From: CAYOKT01 sp964404605 | Lineage (GTDB): Bacteria > Electryoneota > Electryoneia > Electryoneales > Electryoneaceae | Assembly: GCA_964404605.1 (NCBI GenBank) | Contig: CAYOKT010000082.1 | Location: forward strand, 1-12,169 | Direction of reading: 5' to 3' | DNA: 12,169 bases | In this document: piece by piece, positions 4,457 to 12,169 of the stretch | Layout of the letters: every line of letters starts with the position of its first letter | Position numbering within the stretch: position 1 is the stretch's first letter | Position numbers and translations under genes: made by a program | The notes under the pieces: model-generated | Database searches by the model: none | Told to the model about the DNA's origin: nothing | The model's input: the letters and a program-made list of their open reading frames with translations, nothing else

Positions 4457-5995
4457 TTACTGCACCAGGATCGGCATGCCCATCCAGGGCCAGATCTTCC
4501 AGACGAAGAGGGCGAGGACGGCCATCAGCATCAGGCTGGCCGGGATGCCCGCGGTCATGAACTCCTTCGAGCTGAACTGCTTGCTCTCGTAGGCGATGGC
4601 ATTGGGCGCCGCGCCGACGAGGAAGAGGAAGGGCATCCCCGCGGCGGCGAGGGAGGCGAAGAGAACCACCTCGGGCGCCACCCCGAGGTAGGGCGCGAGC
4701 ACCAGCGCCACCGGCAGCGAGATCGCGATCGCCGCCACGTTCATGATCAAATTGGTCATCACGAGGACGAAGAAGGCGATCCCGAGGACGAAGAGGAGCC
4801 ACGAGGCGTTCTTGAACATCCCCAGCCACTCCACCGCGAGCCACTTCGCCGCGCCGGTTTGCCAGAGGCAGAAGCCGATGCTCATCGCCCCGCCGAAGAG
4901 GAGCACGATGTTCCACGGAATCTTCTCGAGGTCCTCGATGGTGAGGATGCGCAGGAGGAAGAAGAGGACCGTGGCGACGAGGATGACAGCGCTCTTGTGG
5001 AACGGCTGGAACAGCGGGACGAAGGAGCGGAGGCTCATCACGATGACGGCGGAGAGGACGATGACCAGCGCGCCGATCTCCACGCGTTTCATCGGGCCGA
5101 GGCGGGCCTGCAGCGCCCGCGCCCGTTCACGCAGGCCGGGGATCACCTTCTGTTCCGGGCGGAAGACGACGAGGAGGTACAGCCAGAGGAGGACCACCAT
5201 CAGCCACCCGAGGGGGAACATGTAGTAGGAGAGCTCGAAGAAGCCGATCTCCCGCCCGACGATGTCCTTGAAGAAACCGATCGCCACCGCGCCGCGCGCC
5301 GCGCCGAGGAGGGTGACGATGCTCCCCGCCCCGGCGGTGAACGCCATCCCGATGAACAGCCCCTTGCCGAAGCGGGTCGGCTTGCGCTCGTCGTCGTACA
5401 ACGAATAGATCGCCATCAGGAGGGGGAACACCGCCGCCGCCACCGCCGTGTGCGCCATGATCAGCGTCATCGCGGCGGTCATCACGAAGCAGCCGAGGTA
5501 GATGTTCCGCGTCTTCTCGCCGACCATCACCAGCATGCCGTAGGCGAGCCGCTGGGTGAGACCCGTCTTCGAGAACACCATCCCGATGACCACCGACCCG
5601 ATGATGAACCAGACCGAGGGGTCCATGAAGTCGGTGAAGGCGACCCGGGGATCGCGGATGTGGAACAGCGCCTGGATCACCCCGATGGCGATGCTGGTAA
5701 CCCCGATGGGGATCACCTCGAACACCCACCACACCGCCGCGAGGAGGAACAGGCCGATGGCGGCCTTGCCCTGCCAGTCGAGGATGAAGTGCTTTCCCTG
5801 GGGGTCCACCGCATCCGGCCACGGGGGGGAGAGGGTGGTCGCGGTGAACAGCGCGAGCCCGAAAAGAATCCAGAAAAACCTGCGCCAGTCGAACCGTCGC
5901 GCCCGGTGCGCGAGGTAGATGGTCTCCGGTTTCGGCGGGAGCTCGCCCGTGCGGGGCGTTTCTGCCCCGCCGCCTCCCTGTGATGCCGTGGTCAT
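4457..5995 (-). CDS. SLC13/DASS-family anion permease
   Basis: This 512-residue inner-membrane transporter has about 11-12 hydrophobic segments after a ~38-residue cytoplasmic tail. Family features include DPSVWFIIGSVVIGM (125-139), IPWNIVLLFGGAMSIG (359-374) and GAAPNAIAYESKQFSSKEF (461-479) with a C-terminal hydrophobic run. SLC13/DASS proteins couple Na+ to uptake of dicarboxylates, sulfate or similar divalent anions. The two Ser-Asn-Thr motifs of dicarboxylate members are altered: A-H-T at 181-183 and T-N-L at 414-416. The first hairpin region, TLLGAARGAVAIG (228-240), lacks the usual T-P-P-N. The substrate therefore cannot be taken from the family. The start ATG follows GGGGGGAGG closely. 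It is last in the operon, 32 bases after the CBS-protein gene, which suggests that the CBS protein and the two-component system upstream serve this transporter. Confidence 0.85.
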   Translation of the reverse strand: MTTASQGGGGAETPRTGELPPKPETIYLAHRARRFDWRRFFWILFGLALFTATTLSPPWPDAVDPQGKHFILDWQGKAAIGLFLLAAVWWVFEVIPIGVTSIAIGVIQALFHIRDPRVAFTDFMDPSVWFIIGSVVIGMVFSKTGLTQRLAYGMLVMVGEKTRNIYLGCFVMTAAMTLIMAHTAVAAAVFPLLMAIYSLYDDERKPTRFGKGLFIGMAFTAGAGSIVTLLGAARGAVAIGFFKDIVGREIGFFELSYYMFPLGWLMVVLLWLYLLVVFRPEQKVIPGLRERARALQARLGPMKRVEIGALVIVLSAVIVMSLRSFVPLFQPFHKSAVILVATVLFFLLRILTIEDLEKIPWNIVLLFGGAMSIGFCLWQTGAAKWLAVEWLGMFKNASWLLFVLGIAFFVLVMTNLIMNVAAIAISLPVALVLAPYLGVAPEVVLFASLAAAGMPFLFLVGAAPNAIAYESKQFSSKEFMTAGIPASLMLMAVLALFVWKIWPWMGMPILVQ

Positions 5996-6027
5996 CCTCC
6001 CCCCAGTACGCTGACCGTTGGACGGTA

Positions 6028-6552
6028 TCAGAGAAGAATCTTGCTCACCTCGTGAAGGACATCCACGGTGCGGACTACGCCGACGATCTTGCCCTCGTCC
6101 AGCACCGGGAGCAGGCTCTCATCATGGTGGACCATCTCGTACATCACCTTCAGGATCGGGTCAACGGTGGAGACGGTCACCTGGATGGGGCGCATCACCT
6201 CGCTGATCGGCCGCTCGCCGCATTCGCGCAGCTTGCGCACCAACTGGTCGGACATCAGGTCGGTGAGGTTCGGGTCCACCTCGAACTTGTAGGGCTGGCG
6301 GCCGTGCGCGTCTCCCTCATCGGTGAGGAACTCCGGTTCGAGGCCGCGCAGGATGTCCCTCCGCCGCGCCATGCCGAGCAGACGGTAGGCCTCGTCGAAG
6401 ATGAGCACCACCCGCGGCAGCGAGCTGCGCCCGCTGACGGCGATGGCCGCCTTCTCGATCTCCGCCACCGCCTGCCGGATGGTGAACCAGTACGGGATAT
6501 GCGGGTACTGGTCCAGCGGAACCATGATGTCGCCGGCCTTGACATGCTCCAT
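6028..6552 (-). CDS. Two-CBS-domain (Bateman) protein
   Basis: This soluble protein has 174 residues from the ATG at 6552, with AAGGGGAA 7-8 bases upstream. Longer in-frame readings run back through the response-regulator gene in another frame and are not real. CBS 1 spans about 4-75 (DIMVPLDQYPHI, then RVVLIFDEAYRLLGMARRRDILRG). CBS 2 spans about 114-173 (PISEVMRPIQVTV, SLLPVLDEGKIVGVVRTVDVLHEV). CBS pairs usually bind adenosine nucleotides and gate transporters or enzymes. No other domain is attached, so it probably acts in trans. Lying between the response regulator and the SLC13 gene, it is a candidate energy-state sensor for that transporter; this is inferred from position. Confidence 0.85.
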   Translation of the reverse strand: MEHVKAGDIMVPLDQYPHIPYWFTIRQAVAEIEKAAIAVSGRSSLPRVVLIFDEAYRLLGMARRRDILRGLEPEFLTDEGDAHGRQPYKFEVDPNLTDLMSDQLVRKLRECGERPISEVMRPIQVTVSTVDPILKVMYEMVHHDESLLPVLDEGKIVGVVRTVDVLHEVSKILL

Positions 6553-6635
6553 CGGTCTTTCCCCTTCCCCGCGCGCGATTCCCTGCGCCGGGCCGGCACG
6601 GCCGTCGCCTGTGCCTTTCCCCACTCTCCGCGCGG

Positions 6636-7211
6636 TTAAACTCCCGCTTCGGCGGGCCCGCCCTCCTCGAGGAGTTCGCGGATCCGCTGCGGGTCGAGCC
6701 CGGACGTTTCCGCCATCCGCTCCATTACGCCCTCGTGCCGCTCGGCGAGGCGGCGGACGTACTCCACGGCGAACCGCCGCTGCGCCTCCTCGAAGGGCTC
6801 GAGGTCCATGAGGACACCGAGCCGCAGCGCTTCGCGCTCGAGGCGCGCCGCCTCCATCGCCCGCTCGAGGGTGGTGATGATCTGTTCCTTGCGGAACGGC
6901 TTGGTAATGTAGGCACAAGCGCCCTGCGACATGGCCTCGCACACGGTCTCCAGCGAACCGAAGGCGGTCATGATGATCACCTTTTCGCGCCGTTTCCGTT
7001 CGCCCAGCCACTTCAGCAGGTCGATCCCGTCCAGCCCCGGCATCTTCAGGTCCGTCAGCAGGACATCGTACTGGTTCGCCTCCAGCAGGCGCGGAACCTC
7101 CAATGAGCTGCTGGTCGCCTGCACGTCGTACGGTGTCTTCTCCCGGAGGATCCGCTCCAACAGGCGGAGCATGTCGGGCTCGTCGTCCACCGCAAGGATA
7201 CGCTGTCTCAT
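6636..7211 (-). CDS. Response regulator with C-terminal Fis-like HTH
   Basis: The protein has 191 residues. The receiver domain (1-122) has the acidic pocket D9-D10, phosphoacceptor D54 (LLTDLKMPG), T82 (IIMTAFGS) and K104 (ITKPF). Residues 138-183 (FEEAQRRFAVEYVRRLAERHEG, then AETSGLDPQRIRELL) resemble the C-terminal Fis-type helix-turn-helix of NtrC activators, but the AAA+ sigma54-interacting domain is absent. It would be a compact regulator of the RegA/PrrA-like layout. The usual AA pair before the recognition helix is replaced by RM, so DNA binding may be altered. Its ATG overlaps the histidine-kinase stop by 4 bases, so they are a cognate pair. An 83-base gap separates it from the CBS gene. 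Confidence 0.9.
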   Translation of the reverse strand: MRQRILAVDDEPDMLRLLERILREKTPYDVQATSSSLEVPRLLEANQYDVLLTDLKMPGLDGIDLLKWLGERKRREKVIIMTAFGSLETVCEAMSQGACAYITKPFRKEQIITTLERAMEAARLEREALRLGVLMDLEPFEEAQRRFAVEYVRRLAERHEGVMERMAETSGLDPQRIRELLEEGGPAEAGV

Positions 7212-9397
7212 GCCTCCCCCCCGGGGCTGTTTTCCTCCCCGGATGCGACGGGCAGGGTCACGGTGAAGGTGGTTCCGCTCTCCGCCTCCGGGTGGTCCTC
7301 CCGCGAGACGCTCGTGAACTCGATGCGTCCGCCGAATTTCTTCACGATGCCGTAGCAGAGCGAGAGGCCGAGGCCGGTCCCCTCGCCCACGCTCTTCGTG
7401 GTGAAGAAGGGGTCGAAGATGCGCTGCTTGATCCGGTCCGGGATGCCGGAGCCGGTGTCCGACACCTCGACCTCGACCTCGCCGTTCCGCCGACGGGCGC
7501 GAACCTTCAGCGTGCCGCCCTCCGGTCCCATCGCCGCGAGGGCGTTGTTGATCAGGTTGAGGACGACCTGCTGGAACTCCCGCGAGTCCCCCCGCACCGC
7601 CGGCAGGTCCTCGGGCACTTCGATGTCGAAGTTAACACGCTTGTTCAGCAGGACATCCCGCACGATGCCGTGAACCCGCCGGATGCTCTGCCCGACATCG
7701 AGGTATGTCTCCCGCCCCTCCGAGCGCCGGGCGAAGCCGAGCAGGTTGTCCACGATCCTCTTCGCGTGGTTCGCGTTCTCCTCGATGGTCTTCAGGTCCC
7801 GGTACTCCTCCGAGTCTTCCGGGAAACGTTCGAGCAGCAGGTCGGTGAAGCCGAGGATCACCCCCAGCGGGTTGTTCATCTCGTGGGCGACGCCCGCGGC
7901 GAGGACGCCGATGGAGGCGAGCTTCTCCGCGTGGTAGATCCGCTGGTCCACCTCGAGCTGCTCGGTGATGTCGCGCACCACCGCCGTGCTCCCGATGACG
8001 TGCCCCTCCCGGTCGCGGACGAGGCTGCGCGACAGGCTGACCTGGATGCGGCGGCCGTCCTTCGTGATCCGCTGAGCGATCCGGTTGCGGATCGCCCCCA
8101 CGCGCTCCACCTCCTCCTTCAGCTTCCGCAGCTCCTCGTCCGCGTCCACCTCCGGCGGCAGCAGGCGGTGGAAGGTCTGCCCGATCATCTCGGCGGCGGT
8201 GTAGCCGAAGACCTCCTCCGCGCCGCGGTTCCAGATCTGCACCCGGTGCTCCGGGTCGGAGAAGATGATCGCGTCCACCGAGTTCTGGAGGATGCTTTCG
8301 ATGTACTCCTCCTGCAGGCCGACCCGCTCGGTGAGCGCCTGGGAACGCTGTTGCTGGAAGAGCACCGCGAGGAAGATAAAGAGGAAGAGCAGCCCCACCA
8401 GGGGGATCTCCAGCACGACGTGGCGCAGGTAGACCCGGCTGATCGCGGAGGCGACCCCGGAGGAGGGCGCGGCGATGGCGACCTCCCAGGGCCCGGAGCG
8501 CGCCAGCACCGGGCTGCGCACCGGGGTGAAGGCGATCAGTTTCCGGACCCCCTTCTCCCCGCCGGGGTGCCACCCGCAGGAGTAGGCCGCCGTGCCCTCA
8601 TCGGCGGAGAGGAGCCGCTCGCGCAGCCGCTCGCCCTCTTCGTCGAGCCGGATTTCGCACTCCCCCTCATCCGGGGCGGAAAAGGCGGGCCCGCCGACGA
8701 AATCGAGATTCGGATGCTGCAGGAAGCGTCCTTCCCTGTCGAGGACGAAGGCGTAGCCGGATTCGCCGGAGTGGAGGGAGAGGGTGATCGAGGCGAGCAG
8801 CCGCCGCACATCGAGGCGGGCGAAGAGCAGGCACTTGCGGCTGTCCTTCCCCTCGCCCGGCAGCGGGGCGCAGAGGACGGCGTTGATCACCGGCTCGCGG
8901 CCCGGCCGTCGCTGCACGCGCAGGGGTCCGAGGGAAGGCCCGCCCGGCCCGGCGCCCCGGCAGACCTCGAAAACCTCCCCGGCGGGCCAGGGGGGCGTCG
9001 AGTCCCCGGAAGCTCCGTACAGCAGGGACCCATCCGGGCCGATGACGCCGACCTCGATCACCCCGCGCGAACGGGTGCGTTCGTACATCGCCGCGAGGGC
9101 GAGCGTTCGCACGGTGTCCGGCAGCGGCGCGCGGAAGAGTTGGGCCACGCTGTTCACTTCGCCGGAGACATCCAGCAGGGCGCCCTCGATCCGCGAGGCG
9201 GCCTGCCGGGCGAGGAACAACTGCTGCTGGTTGAAGTCGTCCTGGATCCGGTCGCGCATTATCGTGGCGTTGATGTAGACCAGCACGAGGGAAACGAGGA
9301 AGATCACGACGAAGAGGATCGATCCGGCCCAGAGGATCGCGCGGGAGCGCAACAGCCGCCAGAGATTCTCCTGCAGGCGTCGTTTCAGCGTTCTCAC
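7208..9397 (-). CDS. Membrane PAS-domain sensor histidine kinase
   Basis: The protein has 729 residues. TM1 is at about 20-43 and TM2 at about 325-347, enclosing a ~280-residue periplasmic region that looks like a double-Cache-type sensor (ALAAMYERTRSRGVIEVGVIGPDGSLLYG, then SGYAFVLDREGRFLQHPN). A PAS domain follows (362-480; ILQNSVDAIIFSDPEHRVQIWN). The HisKA motif is GVAHEMNNPLG with phospho-His H505. The HATPase has an N box at 614-618 (NLINN), G1 DTGSG (647-651), F box FDPFFTTK (661-668) and G2 GEGTGLGLSL (671-680). All catalytic motifs are intact. The periplasmic domain probably senses a small extracellular anion, and the transporter at the operon's end suggests its substrate; that link is inference. 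The start overlaps the previous gene's stop (ATGA). Confidence 0.92.
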   Translation of the reverse strand: MRTLKRRLQENLWRLLRSRAILWAGSILFVVIFLVSLVLVYINATIMRDRIQDDFNQQQLFLARQAASRIEGALLDVSGEVNSVAQLFRAPLPDTVRTLALAAMYERTRSRGVIEVGVIGPDGSLLYGASGDSTPPWPAGEVFEVCRGAGPGGPSLGPLRVQRRPGREPVINAVLCAPLPGEGKDSRKCLLFARLDVRRLLASITLSLHSGESGYAFVLDREGRFLQHPNLDFVGGPAFSAPDEGECEIRLDEEGERLRERLLSADEGTAAYSCGWHPGGEKGVRKLIAFTPVRSPVLARSGPWEVAIAAPSSGVASAISRVYLRHVVLEIPLVGLLFLFIFLAVLFQQQRSQALTERVGLQEEYIESILQNSVDAIIFSDPEHRVQIWNRGAEEVFGYTAAEMIGQTFHRLLPPEVDADEELRKLKEEVERVGAIRNRIAQRITKDGRRIQVSLSRSLVRDREGHVIGSTAVVRDITEQLEVDQRIYHAEKLASIGVLAAGVAHEMNNPLGVILGFTDLLLERFPEDSEEYRDLKTIEENANHAKRIVDNLLGFARRSEGRETYLDVGQSIRRVHGIVRDVLLNKRVNFDIEVPEDLPAVRGDSREFQQVVLNLINNALAAMGPEGGTLKVRARRRNGEVEVEVSDTGSGIPDRIKQRIFDPFFTTKSVGEGTGLGLSLCYGIVKKFGGRIEFTSVSREDHPEAESGTTFTVTLPVASGEENSPGGEA

Positions 9398-11949
9398 CGC
9401 GCATTCCCCCTGTCGTCCGCCAGCCCGAGGCGGGCGCGGATGTCCTGAAGGTACCAGTCGAGGAGCTCATCGGAGGAGAGGGCCATGTCGAGCTGCTTGG
9501 TCATCATCGAGATCCGCCCGAGGATGCGCAGCCGGTCGAGGACCACTTCCCGCTGTTCGTAGGCGAGCATCAGGTCGAGAAAATCACCGGTGCTCTTCGG
9601 TTCGAACCCCAGCGGGGTGAGCAGACGCTCGAGCAGGCGGACCCGGCGGATGCGGCGCTCGAGGGAGGCGCCGCCGCCCTTGTGCTCGAAGCGGATGTAG
9701 TTCTCGTTCGCCTCCCCGCTGCAGATAGCCTCGACGGTGGTGAAGTGGTAGCCCATGCGGAGGCTGAGAAGCAGGTATTCGCTCCCGACAAAGGCGTAAC
9801 TGACTTCGGAGAACCCCCCGCCGGCCGCCAGTTTCTTGCGTGCCGCGCGCGCCGACTCCAGCCCGACGAGATCCTCCAGCCGCGGCCGCTTCGGCCACCG
9901 CTCGCTCCTCACCCCCTCCCAGAAGGCGCGGATCGGATCGCCGACCAGCTCCTCCTCCGTGATCCAGCGTCCACCCTTGGGCAGGGGAACCTCGGGGTCG
10001 AGGAAGATCAGGTGCAACGGCAGCGGGATCTCGCTCTTCAGGCGGTAGGAGATCTGCTCGATTCCCTGCACGGATTTCATCCCGTGGAACAGCTCCTCGA
10101 TGGCCTTCTGGTGGCAGAAGCGGGTGAGGTCGTGCATCGTCTCGCAGCGCTCGATGGTGAACGCCTTCTCATCGGAGGGGTTGAGCAGGTTGAGGGGCGA
10201 GATCCGCCGCAGCAGGGCGTTGAGGAGCTGGAAGATCGGCGTGTCCTCGAACAGGTCCTCCCCGGTCGCGCCGCCCGTGGCGAGCAGTTCCTCCTGCTTT
10301 CCGGGGTACACCGCCCCCCCGGTGGCGTCCACGGTGACATACCGGCCCGCGGGCAGCTTCCCCGCCCGCTCGACCCCCGCCAGCGTGGGGATGCGATACT
10401 CCCGCGCGAGGGTCGCCATGTGGCTGGCGACCCCCCCGACCTCTGTCACCAGCGCGCTCGCTCGCTGCATCACGGTCACCAGCCCCGGGAAGGGGCGCGG
10501 GGCGATGACCACCGCCCCCTCCGGCACGGCGGCGAGATCCTCGGCCGAAGCGACCTGCGCCACCACGCCGTAGCCCACACCGGGGCAGACAGTCGTCCCC
10601 CCGGCGGCGAGCGGCTCCAGCCCGGACAGGTCGATCTCGCGCGGCTCCTCCGCGGCGTGGATCACCTGCAGCGGACGTGTCTGCAACAGGAAGAGTTCCC
10701 CTTCGCGGGTGACCGCCCACTCGATGTCCTGCGGGCTGCCGTAGTGCTCCTCGAGACGGACCGCGTAGTCGGCGAGACGCTTGAGCATCTTCTCGTCCAC
10801 CGCGGGGCGGGCGCGCTCCTCCTCCCCCACCGGCTCCTCGAGGATCCCTCCGCCGGGCGCGAGGACCCACCGCGCCCGCTTGACGGCCGGCTCGCTGCGC
10901 AGCAGGCGGCCGTCCTCCCGGCTGACGGCGAACGCGTCCGGGGTCAGGGTGCCGTCCACCAGCGGCTTGCCGAGCCCGAGGACCGCGTGGATCAGGACCT
11001 CGCCCGAGTCCGGCCGGACGGGGTCGCGGGTGTAGACCACCCCGCTGGCGGCGGGGTCCACCATCGCGAGGCACCCCACCGCCATCGCCAGGTCCTCCTC
11101 CTCGAGCGAATGGCTGAGGAAGTAGTAGATCGCCTTCGGGGTGAACTTCCCGGCGATGACATCGCGGTAGCGGTCGATCACCCGGGCCGGGGGAAGATTC
11201 AGGTAGGAGGTGTACTGCCCGGCGAAGCTGAACAGGGTGTCCTCGCCGACCGCGCTGGAGCGCAGGGCGACACGCCTGGCCCCGGTGCGGCGCATCAGGG
11301 CGTCAAGCTCGCCGTGAATCGCCGAGGCCACCTCCTCCGGCACGGGGCTGGTGCGGACCATCATCCGGATGGATTCGCTGACGCGCACCAGCTCGGCGTA
11401 CTCGCGGAGGTCGAGACCGGCGAGCTGGTCGTGGATGCGGCCCTGCAGGTTGTTGGCGTCCAGGAAGCGCTTGTAGGCCCAGCCGCTGATCGCGAAGCCG
11501 TCCGGCACCGGCAGCCCGAGGCGCTTCATCTCCCCGAGCTGCGCGCTCTTGCCGCCGACGCTGCTCAGCCGGTCGTTGCCGATCTCCCCCAGCGGGATGG
11601 CGAAGGCGTCCTCGACCACCCCGCGGCGGCCGGGGAGCAGCCGCTCCAGGTTGCCGTCGATCTCGCGGAAACGCTCCCGCAACGGGGCGTAGGATTCGCC
11701 TCCGAGGGAGATCATCTCCTCGAGAATGGCCTCCGTGCCGTTGCGGATTTCGGCGAGGTGGGAACGGACGTAATTGATGTCGAAGAGATACTCTCCCCGC
11801 GCCTTTTCCTCGAGATCGGCGATGTGCCGGAGGACGGAATGGTTGTTCTCGAGAAGACGCTGGAAGGAGGCGAAACGGGCGCGCAACTCATCGAGCAGTC
11901 GTCGTCGAGCGGAGATGTCTCCGCCTTTTTTTGCGAACAGCCCTGCCAT
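9394..11949 (-). CDS. PEP-synthase/PPDK-like phosphohistidine protein with non-canonical C-terminal domain
   Basis: The protein has 851 residues from the ATG at 11949. An in-frame ATG at 12165 would place the promoter inside the coding sequence and add a low-complexity tail, so it is rejected. Residues 1-118 are mostly helical and charged. The ATP-grasp (PPDK_N-type) domain at about 125-430 has VGGKSAQLGEM (K134), ALRSSAVGEDT (R230), DIEWA (E410) and LLQTRPL (Q423, R425). The swivelling domain at about 450-560 has GGVASHMATLARE with phospho-His H510. True PEP synthases follow this with a TIM barrel binding PEP/pyruvate. Here a ~285-residue domain (LLNPSDEKAFTIERCETMHDLTRFCHQKAIEELFHG and onward) replaces it, and I do not recognise the barrel's motifs. 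ATP-dependent His phosphorylation is likely; PEP synthesis is doubtful. First gene of the operon, with ATGA overlap to the histidine kinase, so a regulatory phosphotransfer role is possible. Confidence 0.85.
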   Translation of the reverse strand: MAGLFAKKGGDISARRRLLDELRARFASFQRLLENNHSVLRHIADLEEKARGEYLFDINYVRSHLAEIRNGTEAILEEMISLGGESYAPLRERFREIDGNLERLLPGRRGVVEDAFAIPLGEIGNDRLSSVGGKSAQLGEMKRLGLPVPDGFAISGWAYKRFLDANNLQGRIHDQLAGLDLREYAELVRVSESIRMMVRTSPVPEEVASAIHGELDALMRRTGARRVALRSSAVGEDTLFSFAGQYTSYLNLPPARVIDRYRDVIAGKFTPKAIYYFLSHSLEEEDLAMAVGCLAMVDPAASGVVYTRDPVRPDSGEVLIHAVLGLGKPLVDGTLTPDAFAVSREDGRLLRSEPAVKRARWVLAPGGGILEEPVGEEERARPAVDEKMLKRLADYAVRLEEHYGSPQDIEWAVTREGELFLLQTRPLQVIHAAEEPREIDLSGLEPLAAGGTTVCPGVGYGVVAQVASAEDLAAVPEGAVVIAPRPFPGLVTVMQRASALVTEVGGVASHMATLAREYRIPTLAGVERAGKLPAGRYVTVDATGGAVYPGKQEELLATGGATGEDLFEDTPIFQLLNALLRRISPLNLLNPSDEKAFTIERCETMHDLTRFCHQKAIEELFHGMKSVQGIEQISYRLKSEIPLPLHLIFLDPEVPLPKGGRWITEEELVGDPIRAFWEGVRSERWPKRPRLEDLVGLESARAARKKLAAGGGFSEVSYAFVGSEYLLLSLRMGYHFTTVEAICSGEANENYIRFEHKGGGASLERRIRRVRLLERLLTPLGFEPKSTGDFLDLMLAYEQREVVLDRLRILGRISMMTKQLDMALSSDELLDWYLQDIRARLGLADDRGNAR

Positions 11950-11982
11950 CGCCGGCCCCCCGCCGGTGAACCCTGTGGAGAC

Positions 11983-12011
11983 AATATATGTGCACGATTT
12001 CACAAAGTCAA
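11983..12011 (-). promoter_or_regulatory. Strong sigma70-type promoter of the five-gene operon
   Basis: On the minus strand TTGACT (12011-12006) is followed after exactly 17 bp by TATATT (11988-11983). Predicted transcription starts near 11976, giving a ~27-base leader to the ATG at 11949. It is the only AT-rich patch in this GC-rich upstream region, which adds weight. Confidence 0.75.
11989..12004 (-). promoter_or_regulatory. CRP/FNR-like dyad inside the operon promoter spacer
   Basis: TGTGA-N6-GCACA lies between the -35 and -10 boxes, one base off the TGTGA-N6-TCACA consensus of CRP. A factor binding between the boxes would normally repress. Match by eye only. Confidence 0.3.
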
Positions 12012-12169
12012 CGAGGGGGTATCTTTCCTTTTCGAGAGATGTTGGCGCCGCTCCCGTGCTTCGGTGGTTCGGGTTCGCGGGGAGCCGCTCGGCGGGAGGG
12101 GGAGCGGTTCGGGAGTCGCGGCGCGAGGCGTCTACCCCTTGCGCCGAACCCGCTTTCCGTGCCATGCTG
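12012..12169. other. Upstream region without a supported gene
   Basis: This is GC-rich sequence upstream of the operon promoter. The frame continuing from the PEP-synthase-like gene is open here on the minus strand but is Arg/Pro-rich and unlike any domain. A short imperfect inverted repeat (CCGCTC 12085-12090, GAGCGG 12102-12107) has no T-tract. I see nothing else. Confidence 0.5.

Noticed and set aside
6028..7011. A 327-codon reading of the CBS gene extending into the response regulator
   Set aside because: The extra N-terminus is an off-frame reading of the response regulator gene; the ATG at 6552 has a ribosome binding site and starts right at the first CBS domain.
7103..9448. Long plus-strand open frame opposite the histidine kinase
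   Set aside because: Low-complexity Arg/Pro/Glu/Gly translation, while the minus strand carries all histidine-kinase motifs.
12085..12107. Possible terminator hairpin near the right edge
   Set aside because: The stem is only 6 bp with a long loop and no T-tract; not distinguishable from chance in GC-rich DNA.
11950..12165. N-terminal extension of the PEP-synthase-like protein to an ATG at 12165
   Set aside because: It is low-complexity and would put the near-consensus promoter (11983-12011) inside the coding sequence.

Overview
The window looks like a GC-rich bacterial chromosome segment broken by one AT-rich insertion. Almost all native genes read leftward (minus strand). The gene content (a PEP-synthase-like protein, a membrane histidine kinase, a response regulator, a CBS protein and an SLC13 permease in one operon, next to a MerR-controlled thiol-redox operon) would suit a Desulfuromonas/Geobacter-like deltaproteobacterium. 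That is an impression from gene content only; nothing here fixes the taxonomy.

Right-hand block, 12169 to 4457 (read right to left): a strong sigma70-type promoter (11983-12011) with a CRP-like dyad in its spacer precedes five tightly packed genes. These are (1) a PEP-synthase-like protein with the ATP-grasp and phosphohistidine domains but a different C-terminus in place of the usual PEP/pyruvate barrel, (2) a two-TM PAS histidine kinase, (3) a response regulator with a Fis-like helix-turn-helix tail, (4) a two-CBS-domain protein and (5) an SLC13/DASS-type anion transporter. The first two junctions are 4-base ATGA overlaps. The layout suggests a two-component system and nucleotide/phosphate sensors built around one anion transporter.

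Middle block, 2840 to 4370: a 119-bp perfect direct repeat (2840-2958 and 4252-4370) flanks 1,293 bp of AT-rich DNA holding one rightward gene, a PIN-like nuclease resembling DUF4935. The repeat contains the first 20 codons of merR, its ribosome binding site and its MerR-type promoter/operator, so merR stays whole and a promoter plus a merR 5' stub is left on the far side. Weaker similarity to the target continues past the repeat edges. The geometry is that of a 1,412-bp circle integrated by one crossover at merR; no integrase lies in the segment.

Left-hand block, 2900 to 815: merR, a small CxxC thioredoxin-like protein and a tandem CcdA/DsbD-type membrane protein form one operon under a MerR-family promoter. 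The regulator has three cysteines at exactly the spacing of mercury-sensing MerR, yet no merA, merT or merP is present. Further left are GC-rich hairpins, a TTGACA promoter, an 80-codon remnant of an isoprenylcysteine-methyltransferase-like membrane enzyme, and the start of a membrane-anchored protein running off the left edge.

The likeliest new biology is the PIN cassette at merR and the unusual composition of the two native operons. I saw no tRNA, rRNA, CRISPR array or recognisable transposase.
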